64,000 nucleotides of DNA from Arsenicitalea aurantiaca (GTDB taxonomy: Bacteria; Pseudomonadota; Alphaproteobacteria; Rhizobiales; Devosiaceae), in NCBI RefSeq assembly GCF_003994485.1, contig NZ_RZNJ01000004.1:124001-188000 (forward strand). The letters are read 5' to 3'. Both the position numbers and the translations under genes were made by a program. This document shows, in pieces, positions 30,396 to 39,050 of this stretch (positions are counted from its first letter, which is position 1; each line of letters starts with the position of its first letter). The notes under the pieces are model-generated. The model was not told the DNA's origin and made no database searches. It saw only the letters and a program-made list of their open reading frames with translations.

Positions 30396-31430
30396 TTATT
30401 GGGCGCGGGTCTCGGTCATCGTCTCGCAATCGATGCCGATGGTCGAAGGATCGTTGACCGCCTCGCCGCGTTCCACCGAGGAACAGGCCTCCATGATCAC
30501 CACCGGCATTGCCCGCGAACGGGCCTCCTCGCCAAAGGACGGGTCGAAGACCGCGCCATAGGTCTCGGCATATTCCCGGATGGCGTCGGAGGTCATGACC
30601 TCCTCCTCCCAGATGCGATCAAGGGTAGCGACCACCTCATCGGGAACCCCGCGCGGCAGGAAGATGCCGAAATAGTCGGGGGCGGTATCGATCTCGGGCA
30701 GCCAATTGGTGATCGGCGGGATCGGATCGACGCCCTCGAGCACGAGCTCCTGGTCAGAGAGCACGGCGAGCGCCTTCAGCCGGCCCCCGCGGATGAGTTC
30801 GGTCTGCTCCACAGCCAGCTGCGTCGTGACCATTGCCTCGCCCGACGCCGTGGCGATTGCCGCCGGTCCGCCGCCATCATATGTGATCATGTTGTAGTCG
30901 AACCCACCTGCATCGGAGATCGTCGCGATCGCCGTGCCGCCCGAGGAGGTGATCCCGGCCGTCGCGATGGAGATCGACGCGCCGCGGTCCCGCAGCGCTT
31001 CCAGCAACTGACCGAAATCCTCGAACTCGCTGTCGGCCGGAACGGACACCACCGGCACGTTCGCGACCGAAAGATAGATGTGCCAGTCGTCGATGTCGGT
31101 GTCCTCGAGCAGGCCCGACACTGAATAGGTGGCGTTGTTGGCGATGGCGTTGGCGGTCCAGGTATAGCCGTCGCGCGGGGCGTTCAGCACCTCCTGGGTG
31201 CCGATGGCGCCCGAGGCGCCGGGCTGGTTGACCACGACCACCTCGACGCCGAGCGCCTCGGCGAGAATCGGGGCCGTGACGCGTGTGATCTGGTCGGTCG
31301 ACCCGCCCGCGCCCCACGGCACGATCAGGTTGATCGGCCGGTCGGGTTGCCACTCCTGAGCATGGGCAAGTCCGGATGCCAGAACGAGGCCGGAAGCGCC
31401 GAGTGCCAGCGCCAGTCGCGAATGTCTCAT
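30396..31430 (-). CDS. Tripartite tricarboxylate transporter substrate-binding protein TctC
   Basis: Periplasmic Bug-type binding protein of 344 residues. It has a Sec signal (MRHSRLALALGASGLVLASGLAHA), then PDRPINLIVPWGAGGSTDQITR and VVVNQPGASGAIGTQEVLNAPRDGYTW, the family signatures. It is the first gene of tctC-tctB-tctA-tetR. An operator-like dyad lies 88 bases upstream. Confidence 0.93.
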   Translation of the reverse strand: MRHSRLALALGASGLVLASGLAHAQEWQPDRPINLIVPWGAGGSTDQITRVTAPILAEALGVEVVVVNQPGASGAIGTQEVLNAPRDGYTWTANAIANNATYSVSGLLEDTDIDDWHIYLSVANVPVVSVPADSEFEDFGQLLEALRDRGASISIATAGITSSGGTAIATISDAGGFDYNMITYDGGGPAAIATASGEAMVTTQLAVEQTELIRGGRLKALAVLSDQELVLEGVDPIPPITNWLPEIDTAPDYFGIFLPRGVPDEVVATLDRIWEEEVMTSDAIREYAETYGAVFDPSFGEEARSRAMPVVIMEACSSVERGEAVNDPSTIGIDCETMTETRAQ

Positions 31431-31518
31431 GATTATCCTCCCTTGGCAGGAGGCCTTTGCGGCTCATCCCTGCACGCCAAAGAGTGGGCGCAGGTCATGT
31501 GGGCTGTCAAGCCAATAA

Positions 31519-31534
31519 GTAACCAGTCGGTTCC
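31519..31534. promoter_or_regulatory. Operator-like dyad between tctC and the TauE gene
   Basis: GTAACC-agtc-GGTTCC, preceded by AATAA, matches the sites at 27491 and 32396. It lies in the divergent region between tctC and tauE-like, so it could control one or both. Confidence 0.6.
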
Positions 31535-31617
31535 GGAGTGAGGGAGGGCGTTGATTGACGGGGCTGACAACTGCCGCGCGCTCCACTACCAATCCACAGC
31601 CCTGCCGGAGACGCATC

Positions 31618-32358
31618 ATGGATTTTGCCGATTATGCCGTACTGACTGCCGCTCTGGCTGCCGGGGCGTTCGTCAAGGGCGCGACAGGCATGGGCCTGCC
31701 GATGATCGCCCTTCCTGCCCTTGCTGCGGTATTCGGTCTGCAGCACGCAGTGGTCCTGATGATCATCCCGATCATCGTTACCAATGCCTGGCAGACCTGG
31801 AGCTTTCGGCACATGCGTCACGATGAAAGTCTTCGTTTCCTGCCCCGCTTCCTCGTTGGCAGCGGGCTTGGCGTCGTCGCCGGTTCGATCATCCTGACGA
31901 CGGCACCCGAGCGCGCCCTGCTGCTCGGCCTCGGGCTCATCCTCCTCTTCTACGTGGCCTTTCGGCTTATGAACCCGCATCTGGTCGTACAGCGCGCAAG
32001 GAGCCTCCTTCTCGGACTGCCGATGGGTCTCGGTGCCGGGGTGTTGCATGGGGCAACCGGCATTTCCGCTCCAATCGGGGTTACCTTCATCCATGCGATG
32101 GGGTTCGAGCGCCCGACCTATGTGTTTGCCGTCTCCTCCATGTTTCTCGTCCTCGCCGTCGTGCAATTGCCCAGCCTTTTCCTGCTCGGCGCCATCAGGG
32201 CGGAATGGCTGCTGCAGGGCCTCTTCGCGCTCGTGCCCATCCTGCTCGTCATGCCGATCGGGCAGACTTTCGCCGGCAGGCTGAGCCGAAAGGCGTTCGA
32301 CCGCATGATCCTCGTCTTCCTCGGGCTGATCGGGCTCAAGCTCGTCGCCGGCATCTGA
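31618..32358 (+). CDS. Sulfite exporter TauE/SafE family membrane protein
   Basis: A 246-residue, roughly eight-helix transporter of the TauE/SafE family, which exports or imports small anions such as sulfite, sulfoacetate or other organic acids. The two repeat motifs are visible: VKGATGMGLPMIALP near the N-terminus and GVLHGATGISAPIGVTFIHAMG in the middle. ATG 31618 has a GGAGACG site; an upstream in-frame extension to 31555 is not hydrophobic. It is divergent from tctC and may serve the same metabolite. Confidence 0.88.
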   Translation: MDFADYAVLTAALAAGAFVKGATGMGLPMIALPALAAVFGLQHAVVLMIIPIIVTNAWQTWSFRHMRHDESLRFLPRFLVGSGLGVVAGSIILTTAPERALLLGLGLILLFYVAFRLMNPHLVVQRARSLLLGLPMGLGAGVLHGATGISAPIGVTFIHAMGFERPTYVFAVSSMFLVLAVVQLPSLFLLGAIRAEWLLQGLFALVPILLVMPIGQTFAGRLSRKAFDRMILVFLGLIGLKLVAGI

Positions 32359-32367
32359 CGCCGGCGC

Positions 32368-32411
32368 TTGACGCCGCGCGCTCTTGATGCATTAAGTAAC
32401 CATACAGTTAC
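32368..32411 (+). promoter_or_regulatory. Promoter and operator of the Gfo/Idh-DUF993 operon
   Basis: A TTGACG -35 (32368-32373), a 17-base spacer and an ATTAAG -10 (32391-32396) are overlapped by the operator-like dyad GTAACC-atac-AGTTAC (32396-32411). The start codon is 46 bases downstream. The overlap fits repression by the nearby TetR protein. Confidence 0.65.
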
Positions 32412-32456
32412 ACGCATCGACCCCGGCATACGGGGCGCGGGGGAGGATTTTGTTTC

Positions 32457-33608
32457 ATGGCTGAACGCCGCATCGGCATCATCATGCACGGCATCACCGG
32501 GCGCATGGGCTACAACCAGCATCTGGTGCGCTCCATCCTCGCCATCCGCGACCAGGGCGGCATCGCGCTCGCCAATGGCGACCGGCTGGTGGTCGACCCG
32601 ATCCTCGTCGGGCGCAACCGCGACAAGGTCGAGGCAATCGCCAGAAAGCACGGCGTCGCCCGCTTCACCGACGATCTCGACGCCGCGCTCGCCAATCCCG
32701 ATGACGAGATCTTCTTTGATGCCGGCGCCACGCTCGTGCGCGCCGGGCTGATCGAGAAGGCCCTCGCCGCCGGCAAGCACGTCTATTGCGAAAAGCCCAC
32801 CTCGGACGATCTCGCCATCGCCGTCGACCTCGCCCGCACCGCCCGCGCCTCGGGCCTCAAGCATGGCGTCGTGCAGGACAAGCTCTTCCTCCCCGGCCTC
32901 ATGAAGCTCAAAATGCTGCGCGATTCCGGTTTTTTCGGCCAGATCCTCTCGGTGCGCGGCGAGTTCGGCTACTGGGTCTTCGAGGGCGACTGGCAGAAGG
33001 CCCAGCGCCCCTCATGGAACTACCGCAAGGCCGATGGCGGCGGCATCATCATCGACATGCTCTGCCACTGGCGCTACGTGCTCGACAACGTCTTCGCCCC
33101 GGTAACGGCCGTCTCCTGTCTCGGCGCCACCCACATCCCGCGCCGCGTCGACGAAGCGGGCAAACCCTATGACGCCGACACCGACGATGCGGCCTACGCC
33201 ACGTTCGAGCTCGAGGGCGGCATCATCGCCCAGATCAATTCGAGCTGGGCGGTGCGCGTGCGCCGCGACGATCTCGTCACCTTCCAGGTCGACGGCACCC
33301 ATGGCTCGGCCGTCGCGGGCCTCCACAAATGCTGGACCCAGCACCGCGTCAACACGCCCAAGCCGGTCTGGAACCCCGACCAGCCCCAGACGATGAATTT
33401 CTTCGAGGATTGGGACGAAGTGCCCGACAACTGGCCCGCCGAGAACGGCTTCAAGGCCCAGTGGGAAATGTTCCTCCGCCACGTCGCCGAGGACGCCCCC
33501 TGGCCCTATGGCCTCGAAGCCGGCGCCAAAGGCGTCCAGCTCGCCGAGCTGGGCCTCAAATCCTGGCACGAACGCCGCTGGCTCGACGTGCCGGCGCTGG
33601 AGATCTGA
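32457..33608 (+). CDS. Gfo/Idh/MocA family oxidoreductase
   Basis: A 383-residue dehydrogenase with Rossmann start RRIGIIMHGITGRMGYNQHL, catalytic CEKPTSDDLA and a C-terminal substrate domain (GGGIIIDMLCHWRYVLDN, with the histidine expected at the active site). The N-terminal GITGRMG resembles dihydrodipicolinate reductase loops but the rest is Gfo/Idh. It opens an operon with DUF993 and a TIM-barrel isomerase, probably acting on one sugar in sequence. Confidence 0.9.
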   Translation: MAERRIGIIMHGITGRMGYNQHLVRSILAIRDQGGIALANGDRLVVDPILVGRNRDKVEAIARKHGVARFTDDLDAALANPDDEIFFDAGATLVRAGLIEKALAAGKHVYCEKPTSDDLAIAVDLARTARASGLKHGVVQDKLFLPGLMKLKMLRDSGFFGQILSVRGEFGYWVFEGDWQKAQRPSWNYRKADGGGIIIDMLCHWRYVLDNVFAPVTAVSCLGATHIPRRVDEAGKPYDADTDDAAYATFELEGGIIAQINSSWAVRVRRDDLVTFQVDGTHGSAVAGLHKCWTQHRVNTPKPVWNPDQPQTMNFFEDWDEVPDNWPAENGFKAQWEMFLRHVAEDAPWPYGLEAGAKGVQLAELGLKSWHERRWLDVPALEI

Positions 33609-33615
33609 GCCGGAT

Positions 33616-33744
33616 CCCCCTCACCCGGCCCCATGCGGGGCCGACCTCTCCCCGACGGGGAGAGGTAACGAAAGACGAGCCATTGTGCCCCTCTTCACCT
33701 CTCCCCGTCGGGGAGAGGTCGGCGCGCAGCGCCGGGTGAGGGGG
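33616..33744. repeat. Long intergenic inverted repeat inside the operon
   Basis: Outer arms ccccctcacccggc (33616-33629) and gccgggtgaggggg (33731-33744) are perfect complements. Inside each half is a further hairpin of the form acctctcccc-g-a/t-cggggagaggt (about 33644-33666 and 33698-33719). The centre is unpaired. This matches the palindromic elements common in Hyphomicrobiales intergenic DNA. It lies between the Gfo/Idh and DUF993 genes and ends seven bases before the GGAGG of the latter. Confidence 0.85.
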
Positions 33745-33761
33745 CCTTACGGAGGCACCCC

Positions 33762-34931
33762 ATGCCCAGTATCGACCTGCCCAATCCCGACCGCACGATC
33801 AGCCCCTATACGCTGACCGGCACCCCCATCCCGCTCGTAAAGCACAAGGCGGCCGATTTCCCGCGCATCGCCTATGCCGCAGCCCATGTCGTCGCCGACC
33901 CCTTCGCGCCCAACGACCCCTGGGTGACCCCCGCCATCGACTGGGACAAGACGCTGGCCTTCCGCCACCGCCTCTGGGATCTGGGGCTGGGCGTCGCCGA
34001 GGCCATGGACACCGCCCAGCGCGGCATGGGGCTGGGCTGGCCCGAAGCGCAGGAGCTGATCCGCCGGGCCCTCGCCGAAGCGCGCACCCGCGACGATGCG
34101 CTGATCGGCTGCGGCGCGGGCACCGACCACCTGGCCCCCGGGCCGGACGTCACGATCGAGACCATCATCGGCGCCTATGAAGAGCAGGTGGGCTTCGTCG
34201 AGGGCGAGGGCGGCCGCATCATCCTGATGGCCAGCCGCGCCCTCGCCGCTTCGGCAAAAAGCCCCGACGACTACGTCCGCGTCTACGACGCCATCCTCAG
34301 CCAGGTCAAAGAACCCGTCATCATCCACTGGCTGGGCGAAATGTTCGATCCCGCGCTGGAGGGCTATTGGGGCCGCCCGACTCACGAGGCGGCCATGGAT
34401 GTCTGCCTCGACGTCATCGCCGCCCATGCCGACAAGGTCGACGGCATCAAGGTCTCGCTCCTCTCCAAGGAAAAGGAGGTCGCCATGCGCGCCCGCCTGC
34501 CCGAAGGCGTGCGCATGTATACCGGCGATGATTTCAACTATGCCGAGCTGATCGCCGGCGACGGCACGCATCACTCCGATGCGCTGCTCGGCATCTTCGA
34601 CGCCATCGCGCCCGCCGCCTCGGCGGCCCTCGCCGCGCTCGGCCGGGGCAGCGAGAACGAGTTCTACGAGCTCCTCGAGCCCACCGTGCCGCTCAGCCGG
34701 CACATCTTTGCCGCGCCGACGCGCTTCTACAAGACCGGCATCGTCTTCCTCGCCTGGCTCAATGGCCTGCAGGACCATTTCACCATGGTCGGCGGACAGC
34801 AGAGCGCCCGCTCGCTCCAGCACCTTTCCGAGCTTTTCCGCCTCGCCGACCGGGCGCGCGTCCTCTCCGATCCCGAGCGCGCGACCGCCCGGATGGAGGC
34901 GTTCCTCGCCGTCAACGGGCTTGGCAAATGA
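33762..34931 (+). CDS. DUF993 family protein, dihydrodipicolinate synthase-like aldolase
   Basis: A 389-residue protein of the DUF993 family, a distant branch of the DHDPS/NAL TIM-barrel aldolases. ADKVDGIKVSLLSKEKE provides a lysine (about residue 230) where the family's Schiff-base lysine is expected, and YTGDDFNYAELIAGDG follows. The likely role is aldol cleavage or dehydration of a keto sugar or acid produced by the neighbouring dehydrogenase. The ATG has GGAGG nearby; the stop overlaps the next start by four bases. Confidence 0.88.
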   Translation: MPSIDLPNPDRTISPYTLTGTPIPLVKHKAADFPRIAYAAAHVVADPFAPNDPWVTPAIDWDKTLAFRHRLWDLGLGVAEAMDTAQRGMGLGWPEAQELIRRALAEARTRDDALIGCGAGTDHLAPGPDVTIETIIGAYEEQVGFVEGEGGRIILMASRALAASAKSPDDYVRVYDAILSQVKEPVIIHWLGEMFDPALEGYWGRPTHEAAMDVCLDVIAAHADKVDGIKVSLLSKEKEVAMRARLPEGVRMYTGDDFNYAELIAGDGTHHSDALLGIFDAIAPAASAALAALGRGSENEFYELLEPTVPLSRHIFAAPTRFYKTGIVFLAWLNGLQDHFTMVGGQQSARSLQHLSELFRLADRARVLSDPERATARMEAFLAVNGLGK

Positions 34932-35752
34932 GCGACAACATCCTTTCGCTCAATCTCGCCACCACCCGCAAGCAATGGGGCTTTGCCGAGGCGGTCGACG
35001 GGTGCCTCCGGGCCGGCATCACCGCCATCTCCCCCTGGCGCGACCAGATCGCGGCCATCGGCATCGATGAAGCCGCGAGAATCGTCCACTCCAATGGGCT
35101 GCGCGTCACCGGCCATTGCCGCGGCGGCATGTTCACCGCCCCCGACGATGCGGGCCGTCGCGCCGCCATCGAGGACAATTTCCGCGCCATCGATGAAGCG
35201 GCGGCGCTCGGCGCCGATTGCCTCGTCATGGTCGTCGGGGGCCTCCCCGCCGGCAGCCGGGACCTGCCCGGTGCGCGCAAGACCGTGCTCGACGGGCTCG
35301 CTGCCATCCTCCCCCATGCGCGCGCCGCGGGCGTACCCATCGCCATCGAACCGCTCCACCCCATGTATGCGGGCGACCGGGCCTGCGTGAACACGATCGA
35401 CCAGGCCCTCGACATGTGCGCCGAACTCGGCGACGGCGTCGGGGTGGCGATCGACGTCTATCACTGCTGGTGGGACCCCAACCTCGCCGCTGCCATCGCC
35501 CGGGCCGGCGAAATGCACTGCATCCTCGCCCACCACATCTGCGACTGGCTGGTGCCCACCCGCGATCTCCTCCTCGATCGCGGCATGATGGGCGACGGGG
35601 TGATCGACCTCAAGGCCTTCCGGGCGCTCATCGAAGCCGCCGGCTATCACGGCCCCCAGGAGGTCGAGATCTTTTCGGCCGAGGACTGGTGGCATCGCCC
35701 GGGCGATGAGGTGCTTCGAACCTGCATCGAACGGTTCAACTCCGTCTGCTGA
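34928..35752 (+). CDS. Sugar phosphate isomerase/epimerase family TIM-barrel protein
   Basis: A 274-residue xylose-isomerase-like (AP endonuclease 2 fold) protein. The metal-binding acidic/His residues are visible in IAIEPLHPMYAGDRACVNT, VAIDVYHCWWDPNL, ILAHHICDWLVPTRDLLLDRG and PQEVEIFSAEDWWHRPGDEV. These enzymes epimerise or isomerise free sugars and keto sugars. It is translationally coupled to DUF993. Confidence 0.9.
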   Translation: MSDNILSLNLATTRKQWGFAEAVDGCLRAGITAISPWRDQIAAIGIDEAARIVHSNGLRVTGHCRGGMFTAPDDAGRRAAIEDNFRAIDEAAALGADCLVMVVGGLPAGSRDLPGARKTVLDGLAAILPHARAAGVPIAIEPLHPMYAGDRACVNTIDQALDMCAELGDGVGVAIDVYHCWWDPNLAAAIARAGEMHCILAHHICDWLVPTRDLLLDRGMMGDGVIDLKAFRALIEAAGYHGPQEVEIFSAEDWWHRPGDEVLRTCIERFNSVC

Positions 35753-35760
35753 GGACAAGA

Positions 35761-36990
35761 ATGGCTGACCGCACCCGCTTTGCGCTCGTCGGAACCGGAA
35801 ACCGGGGCACCACCATGTGGGGCCGCGACCTGCTCGCGGGCTGGCGGCCCGAAGTCGACCTCGTCGGCATCTGCGACACCAATCCGTTACGGGCCGAGCG
35901 CGCACGCACCATGATCGGCTCCAATGCGCCGATCTATACCGATATCGAGACCACCCTGCGCGAGGCCAAGCCCGAACTCGTTATCGTCTGCACGCCCGAC
36001 AGCACTCATGACGACATCATCATCGCGGCTCTCGAGGCCGGCTGCAACGTCATCACTGAAAAGCCGATGACCACGACCCTGGAAAAGATCCGCCGGATCC
36101 GCCAAGCCGAACGGCGTACCGGCCGGCGGGTCGACGTGTCGTTCAATTACCGGTTCGCGCCGACCGCACACCGGCTGAAATCGCTCCTCCTCGACGGGGC
36201 GATCGGCACCCTCACCTCGATCGACTTCCACTGGTATCTCGACACCCTCCACGGCGCGGACTATTTCCGCCGCTGGCATGCCTATGCGGCGAATTCGGGC
36301 AGCCTCTTCGTGCACAAGGCGACGCACCATTTCGACCTGTTGAACTGGTATGTCGGCGCCGACCCGGAAAGCGTCTCGGCTTTCGGACAATTGCGCAATT
36401 ACGGTGCCGCCGGCCCGTTCCGCGGCGAGCGCTGCCGAACCTGCCCCCACGCCGACCGCTGCGACTATTTCTTCGACATCACGACGGACGAGTTCCTCGA
36501 GACGCTCTACGAAGATCCTTCCGATCTCGACGGCTATGTCCGCGACGCCTGCGTCTACCGGGAAGACATCGACATCCCCGACACGATGACGGCGAACATC
36601 CGCTATGAGAACGAGGTCGTCGTTTCCTATTCGCTCAACACCTACATGCCGATCGAGGGGCACCACATCGCCTTTAACGGGACGAGGGGTCGGATCGAGA
36701 TCCGCCAGTACGAACGGCAGCCCTGGGAGACCCCGAAGGCCGACGAAATCCTCCTCGTGCACAATTTCGGAGGCGGCGTGGAACGCATCTCGGTGCCACA
36801 CGCACCGGGCGGACATTATGGCGGGGACAATCTGATGCGCGACGTGATCCTGAGGGGCGCAGCCGATCCGCTCGGCCAGCGCGCCGGTTCACGAGCCGGC
36901 GCGATGTCCGTCGTCACTGGCATCGCTGCTTTCCAGAGCGCCAGGACCGGCGAGACGGTCCGCATCGCCGATCTCGGCGGGATCGACTAA
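35761..36990 (+). CDS. Gfo/Idh/MocA family oxidoreductase with cysteine cluster
   Basis: A 409-residue dehydrogenase, nine bases after the isomerase and so probably in its operon. Rossmann region FALVGTGNRGTTMWGRDLL, catalytic TEKPMTTTLEKI and KATHHFDLLNWYVGADP are visible. A segment CRTCPHADRCDYFFDI (about residues 225-240) has three cysteines in a C-x2-C-x5-C arrangement, seen in one long Gfo/Idh subgroup and perhaps metal-binding. It is the fourth such enzyme in 15 kb. Confidence 0.88.
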   Translation: MADRTRFALVGTGNRGTTMWGRDLLAGWRPEVDLVGICDTNPLRAERARTMIGSNAPIYTDIETTLREAKPELVIVCTPDSTHDDIIIAALEAGCNVITEKPMTTTLEKIRRIRQAERRTGRRVDVSFNYRFAPTAHRLKSLLLDGAIGTLTSIDFHWYLDTLHGADYFRRWHAYAANSGSLFVHKATHHFDLLNWYVGADPESVSAFGQLRNYGAAGPFRGERCRTCPHADRCDYFFDITTDEFLETLYEDPSDLDGYVRDACVYREDIDIPDTMTANIRYENEVVVSYSLNTYMPIEGHHIAFNGTRGRIEIRQYERQPWETPKADEILLVHNFGGGVERISVPHAPGGHYGGDNLMRDVILRGAADPLGQRAGSRAGAMSVVTGIAAFQSARTGETVRIADLGGID

Positions 36991-37015
36991 CGCCGCCGCC
37001 GGCGTCCGACAGCAC

Positions 37016-37342
37016 CTAGAGAAAATCGTCGCGACGCGGCGTGAAACAGTCGATCAGCCGGCCAGCCTCCAGCGCCTTGACGCCATGGACGAGATTGGGC
37101 GCAACGATGAAGCTCCCGCCAGTGCCGATCGTTTCTGTCACCCCATCGATCGTGACCTCGAACCGGCCTTCGGCGACATAGCTCGCCTGAACGTGCGGAT
37201 GGGAATGGAGGGCACCCACCGCACCCGCATCGAACCCGAATTCGACCTGCATCAGTTCGGGCCGCGAGACGAGCACGCGCCGCCGGTTGCCATTGCCGAG
37301 TTCGGTCCAGCCTATCGCTTCGGCCTCTGCAAAAGCCTTCAT
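37016..37342 (-). CDS. kdgF: Cupin protein KdgF (unsaturated uronate linearisation)
   Basis: A 108-residue single-cupin protein closely matching KdgF, which converts cyclic 4,5-unsaturated uronates to the linear 5-keto-4-deoxyuronate used by KduI. Family features are GWTELGNGNRRRVL, GAVGALHSHPHVQASYV (His46, His48, Gln52 as metal ligands), PNLVHGVKALEAG (His86) and the ending CFTPRRDDFL. ATG 37342 has AGGAGG six bases upstream; the longer frame is rejected. It follows kduD by ten bases on the same strand. Confidence 0.9.
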   Translation of the reverse strand: MKAFAEAEAIGWTELGNGNRRRVLVSRPELMQVEFGFDAGAVGALHSHPHVQASYVAEGRFEVTIDGVTETIGTGGSFIVAPNLVHGVKALEAGRLIDCFTPRRDDFL

Positions 37343-37352
37343 GTCGATCCTC

Positions 37353-38120
37353 CTATCGTGCAAGCCACCCGCCATCGACCGGGATGACCGCGCCATGCAT
37401 ATAGTGCGACGCCGGCGCGAGCAGAAAAACCGCCGCATCCCCGATGTCGGATGCCTCGCCCCAGCGCCCGGCCGGAATTCGACCGAGGATCGCTGCGCTG
37501 CGCTCGGCGTCGGCTCGGATGGCTGCGGTGTTGTTGGTCTCGATATAGCCTGGCGCAATGGCATTGACGTTGATGCCCCGGCCGGCCCATTCGCAGGCGA
37601 GAAGCCGCGTTATGCCGAGCACGCCGCTCTTTGAGGCCGTGTAGGACGCGACCCGTATCCCGCCCTGGAAACTCAGCATCGAGGCGATATTGACGATGCG
37701 GCCGCTTCGCCCGGGCTCGGCCAGAACGTGGCGGGCGAAGGCCTGGCAGAGGAAGAACATCGACTTCAGATTGGTGTCGAGCACGTCATCCCAGTCGGCC
37801 TCGGTGAAATCGAGCGCGTCGGCACGCCGGATGATGCCGGCGTTGTTGACGAGCCCGTCCACCGGCCCCGCATCGGCCCAAACCTCGTCGATCATCGCCT
37901 GCGCCGCATGGTGATCGGCAAGATCGGCCATGACGGGCGTGAAGCTGCCGGAGAGCCCGGCGAACTTTACTTCCGTTTCGTCCATCGCCGAGCGACCGAC
38001 CCCGACCACATGCGCCCCCGCCTTACCCGCCGAGAGTGCAATGCCCTGGCCGATGCCCGTATTGGCGCCGGTAACGATGATCCGTTTGCCGGCGAGGTCG
38101 AATGCAGAAAGATCACTCAT
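37353..38120 (-). CDS. kduD: 2-dehydro-3-deoxy-D-gluconate 5-dehydrogenase KduD (SDR)
   Basis: Reduces 2,5-diketo-3-deoxygluconate to 2-keto-3-deoxygluconate with NADH. The 255 residues show the SDR motifs TGANTGIGQGIA, NNAGI, the catalytic Ser (NIASMLSFQGG) and YTASKSG, and the KduD-like ending HGAVIPVDGGWLAR. It overlaps kduI by four bases. Confidence 0.92.
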   Translation of the reverse strand: MSDLSAFDLAGKRIIVTGANTGIGQGIALSAGKAGAHVVGVGRSAMDETEVKFAGLSGSFTPVMADLADHHAAQAMIDEVWADAGPVDGLVNNAGIIRRADALDFTEADWDDVLDTNLKSMFFLCQAFARHVLAEPGRSGRIVNIASMLSFQGGIRVASYTASKSGVLGITRLLACEWAGRGINVNAIAPGYIETNNTAAIRADAERSAAILGRIPAGRWGEASDIGDAAVFLLAPASHYMHGAVIPVDGGWLAR

Positions 38121-38974
38121 CTGAGGTCCTCGATCGCGACCGGATCGACATCGGTATAGTCGACATTGTCGCCGGCCATCGCCCAGACGAACGTGTAGCG
38201 CGCCGTGCCGACGCCCGAATGGATGGACCAGGCCGGCGAAAGGATCGCCTCCTCATTGGCGACGATCAGGTGGCGGGTTTCATCCGGCTCGCCCATCAGA
38301 TGGACGACGCGCGCCTTCTCGTCGAGATCGAAATAGAGATAGGCCTCGGCCCGACGGTCATGCACGTGACAGGGCATGGTGTTCCAAACCGAGCCGGCAG
38401 CGAACGTGGTCATGCCGACGACGAGCTGGCAGGTCCTGGCGCCATCGGGATGGATGAACTGGAAGATGGAGCGTTCATTGCAGGTCTCGGGGGCGCCCAG
38501 ATCGAGCCGCTTTGCATCCGAAACGGAGATGAGCATGCTCTTGTAGGTTTGATGGGCCGGGGCGCTGAGAAGGTAGAACTTGGCGGGCGCCGATCCGTTC
38601 TCGGAGGCAAAGACCACATCTTTCGTGCCCATGCCGAGATAGGCCATGTCACGGTGTTCGAGCGAGAAGAGCTCCCCGTCCGCCGTGATCGTGCCTTTCC
38701 CCCCGATATTGACGGCTATCAGTTCGCGCCGGTCGAGAAAGTTCACCGTGCCCGTGGGCTTGATCGCCTCGAGCCGCAAGGCCTCTTTCACGGGCACCGC
38801 GCTGCCGACTGCGAGCCGCTCGTAATGGGTGTAGGTCCAGCCGACCATGTCGGGGCCGAACAGGTCTTCGATGAGGAAGCTCTCGCGCAACTCCCTCGTG
38901 TCCATCGCGGCGGCCGTCGCCGGATCGATCGCAAAGCGGATTTCGTAGTCGGTTTCTGTCGAGGTTTCGGACAC
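38117..38974 (-). CDS. kduI: 5-dehydro-4-deoxy-D-glucuronate isomerase KduI
   Basis: Isomerises 5-keto-4-deoxyuronate to 2,5-diketo-3-deoxygluconate. The 285-residue protein begins with the KduI pattern (TAAAMDTRELRESFLIEDLF) and contains the zinc motif PCHVHDRRAEAYLYFD, FIHPDGARTCQLVVG and SPAWSIHSGVGTARYTFVWAM. kduI-kduD-kdgF is a complete route from unsaturated uronate to KDG. Confidence 0.95.
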   Translation of the reverse strand: MSETSTETDYEIRFAIDPATAAAMDTRELRESFLIEDLFGPDMVGWTYTHYERLAVGSAVPVKEALRLEAIKPTGTVNFLDRRELIAVNIGGKGTITADGELFSLEHRDMAYLGMGTKDVVFASENGSAPAKFYLLSAPAHQTYKSMLISVSDAKRLDLGAPETCNERSIFQFIHPDGARTCQLVVGMTTFAAGSVWNTMPCHVHDRRAEAYLYFDLDEKARVVHLMGEPDETRHLIVANEEAILSPAWSIHSGVGTARYTFVWAMAGDNVDYTDVDPVAIEDLR

Positions 38975-39050
38975 GGGAAACAGGCCTCCTGGGATAGACG
39001 TCTCGCCGCTTTGCCGGGTGCCCCGGATGCGGCGCTTTTAAGTGGATGGG
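38975..39050. other. Short gap between GntR gene and kduI
   Basis: These 76 bases contain gggtgcccc- and gcggcgctttt-like GC-rich runs but no clear promoter. kduI may be read through from the TRAP-gntR transcript. Confidence 0.3.

Noticed and set aside
33616-33744. CRISPR-like or transposon end repeats
   Set aside because: There is one nested palindrome only, with no spacer series, transposase or target duplication.
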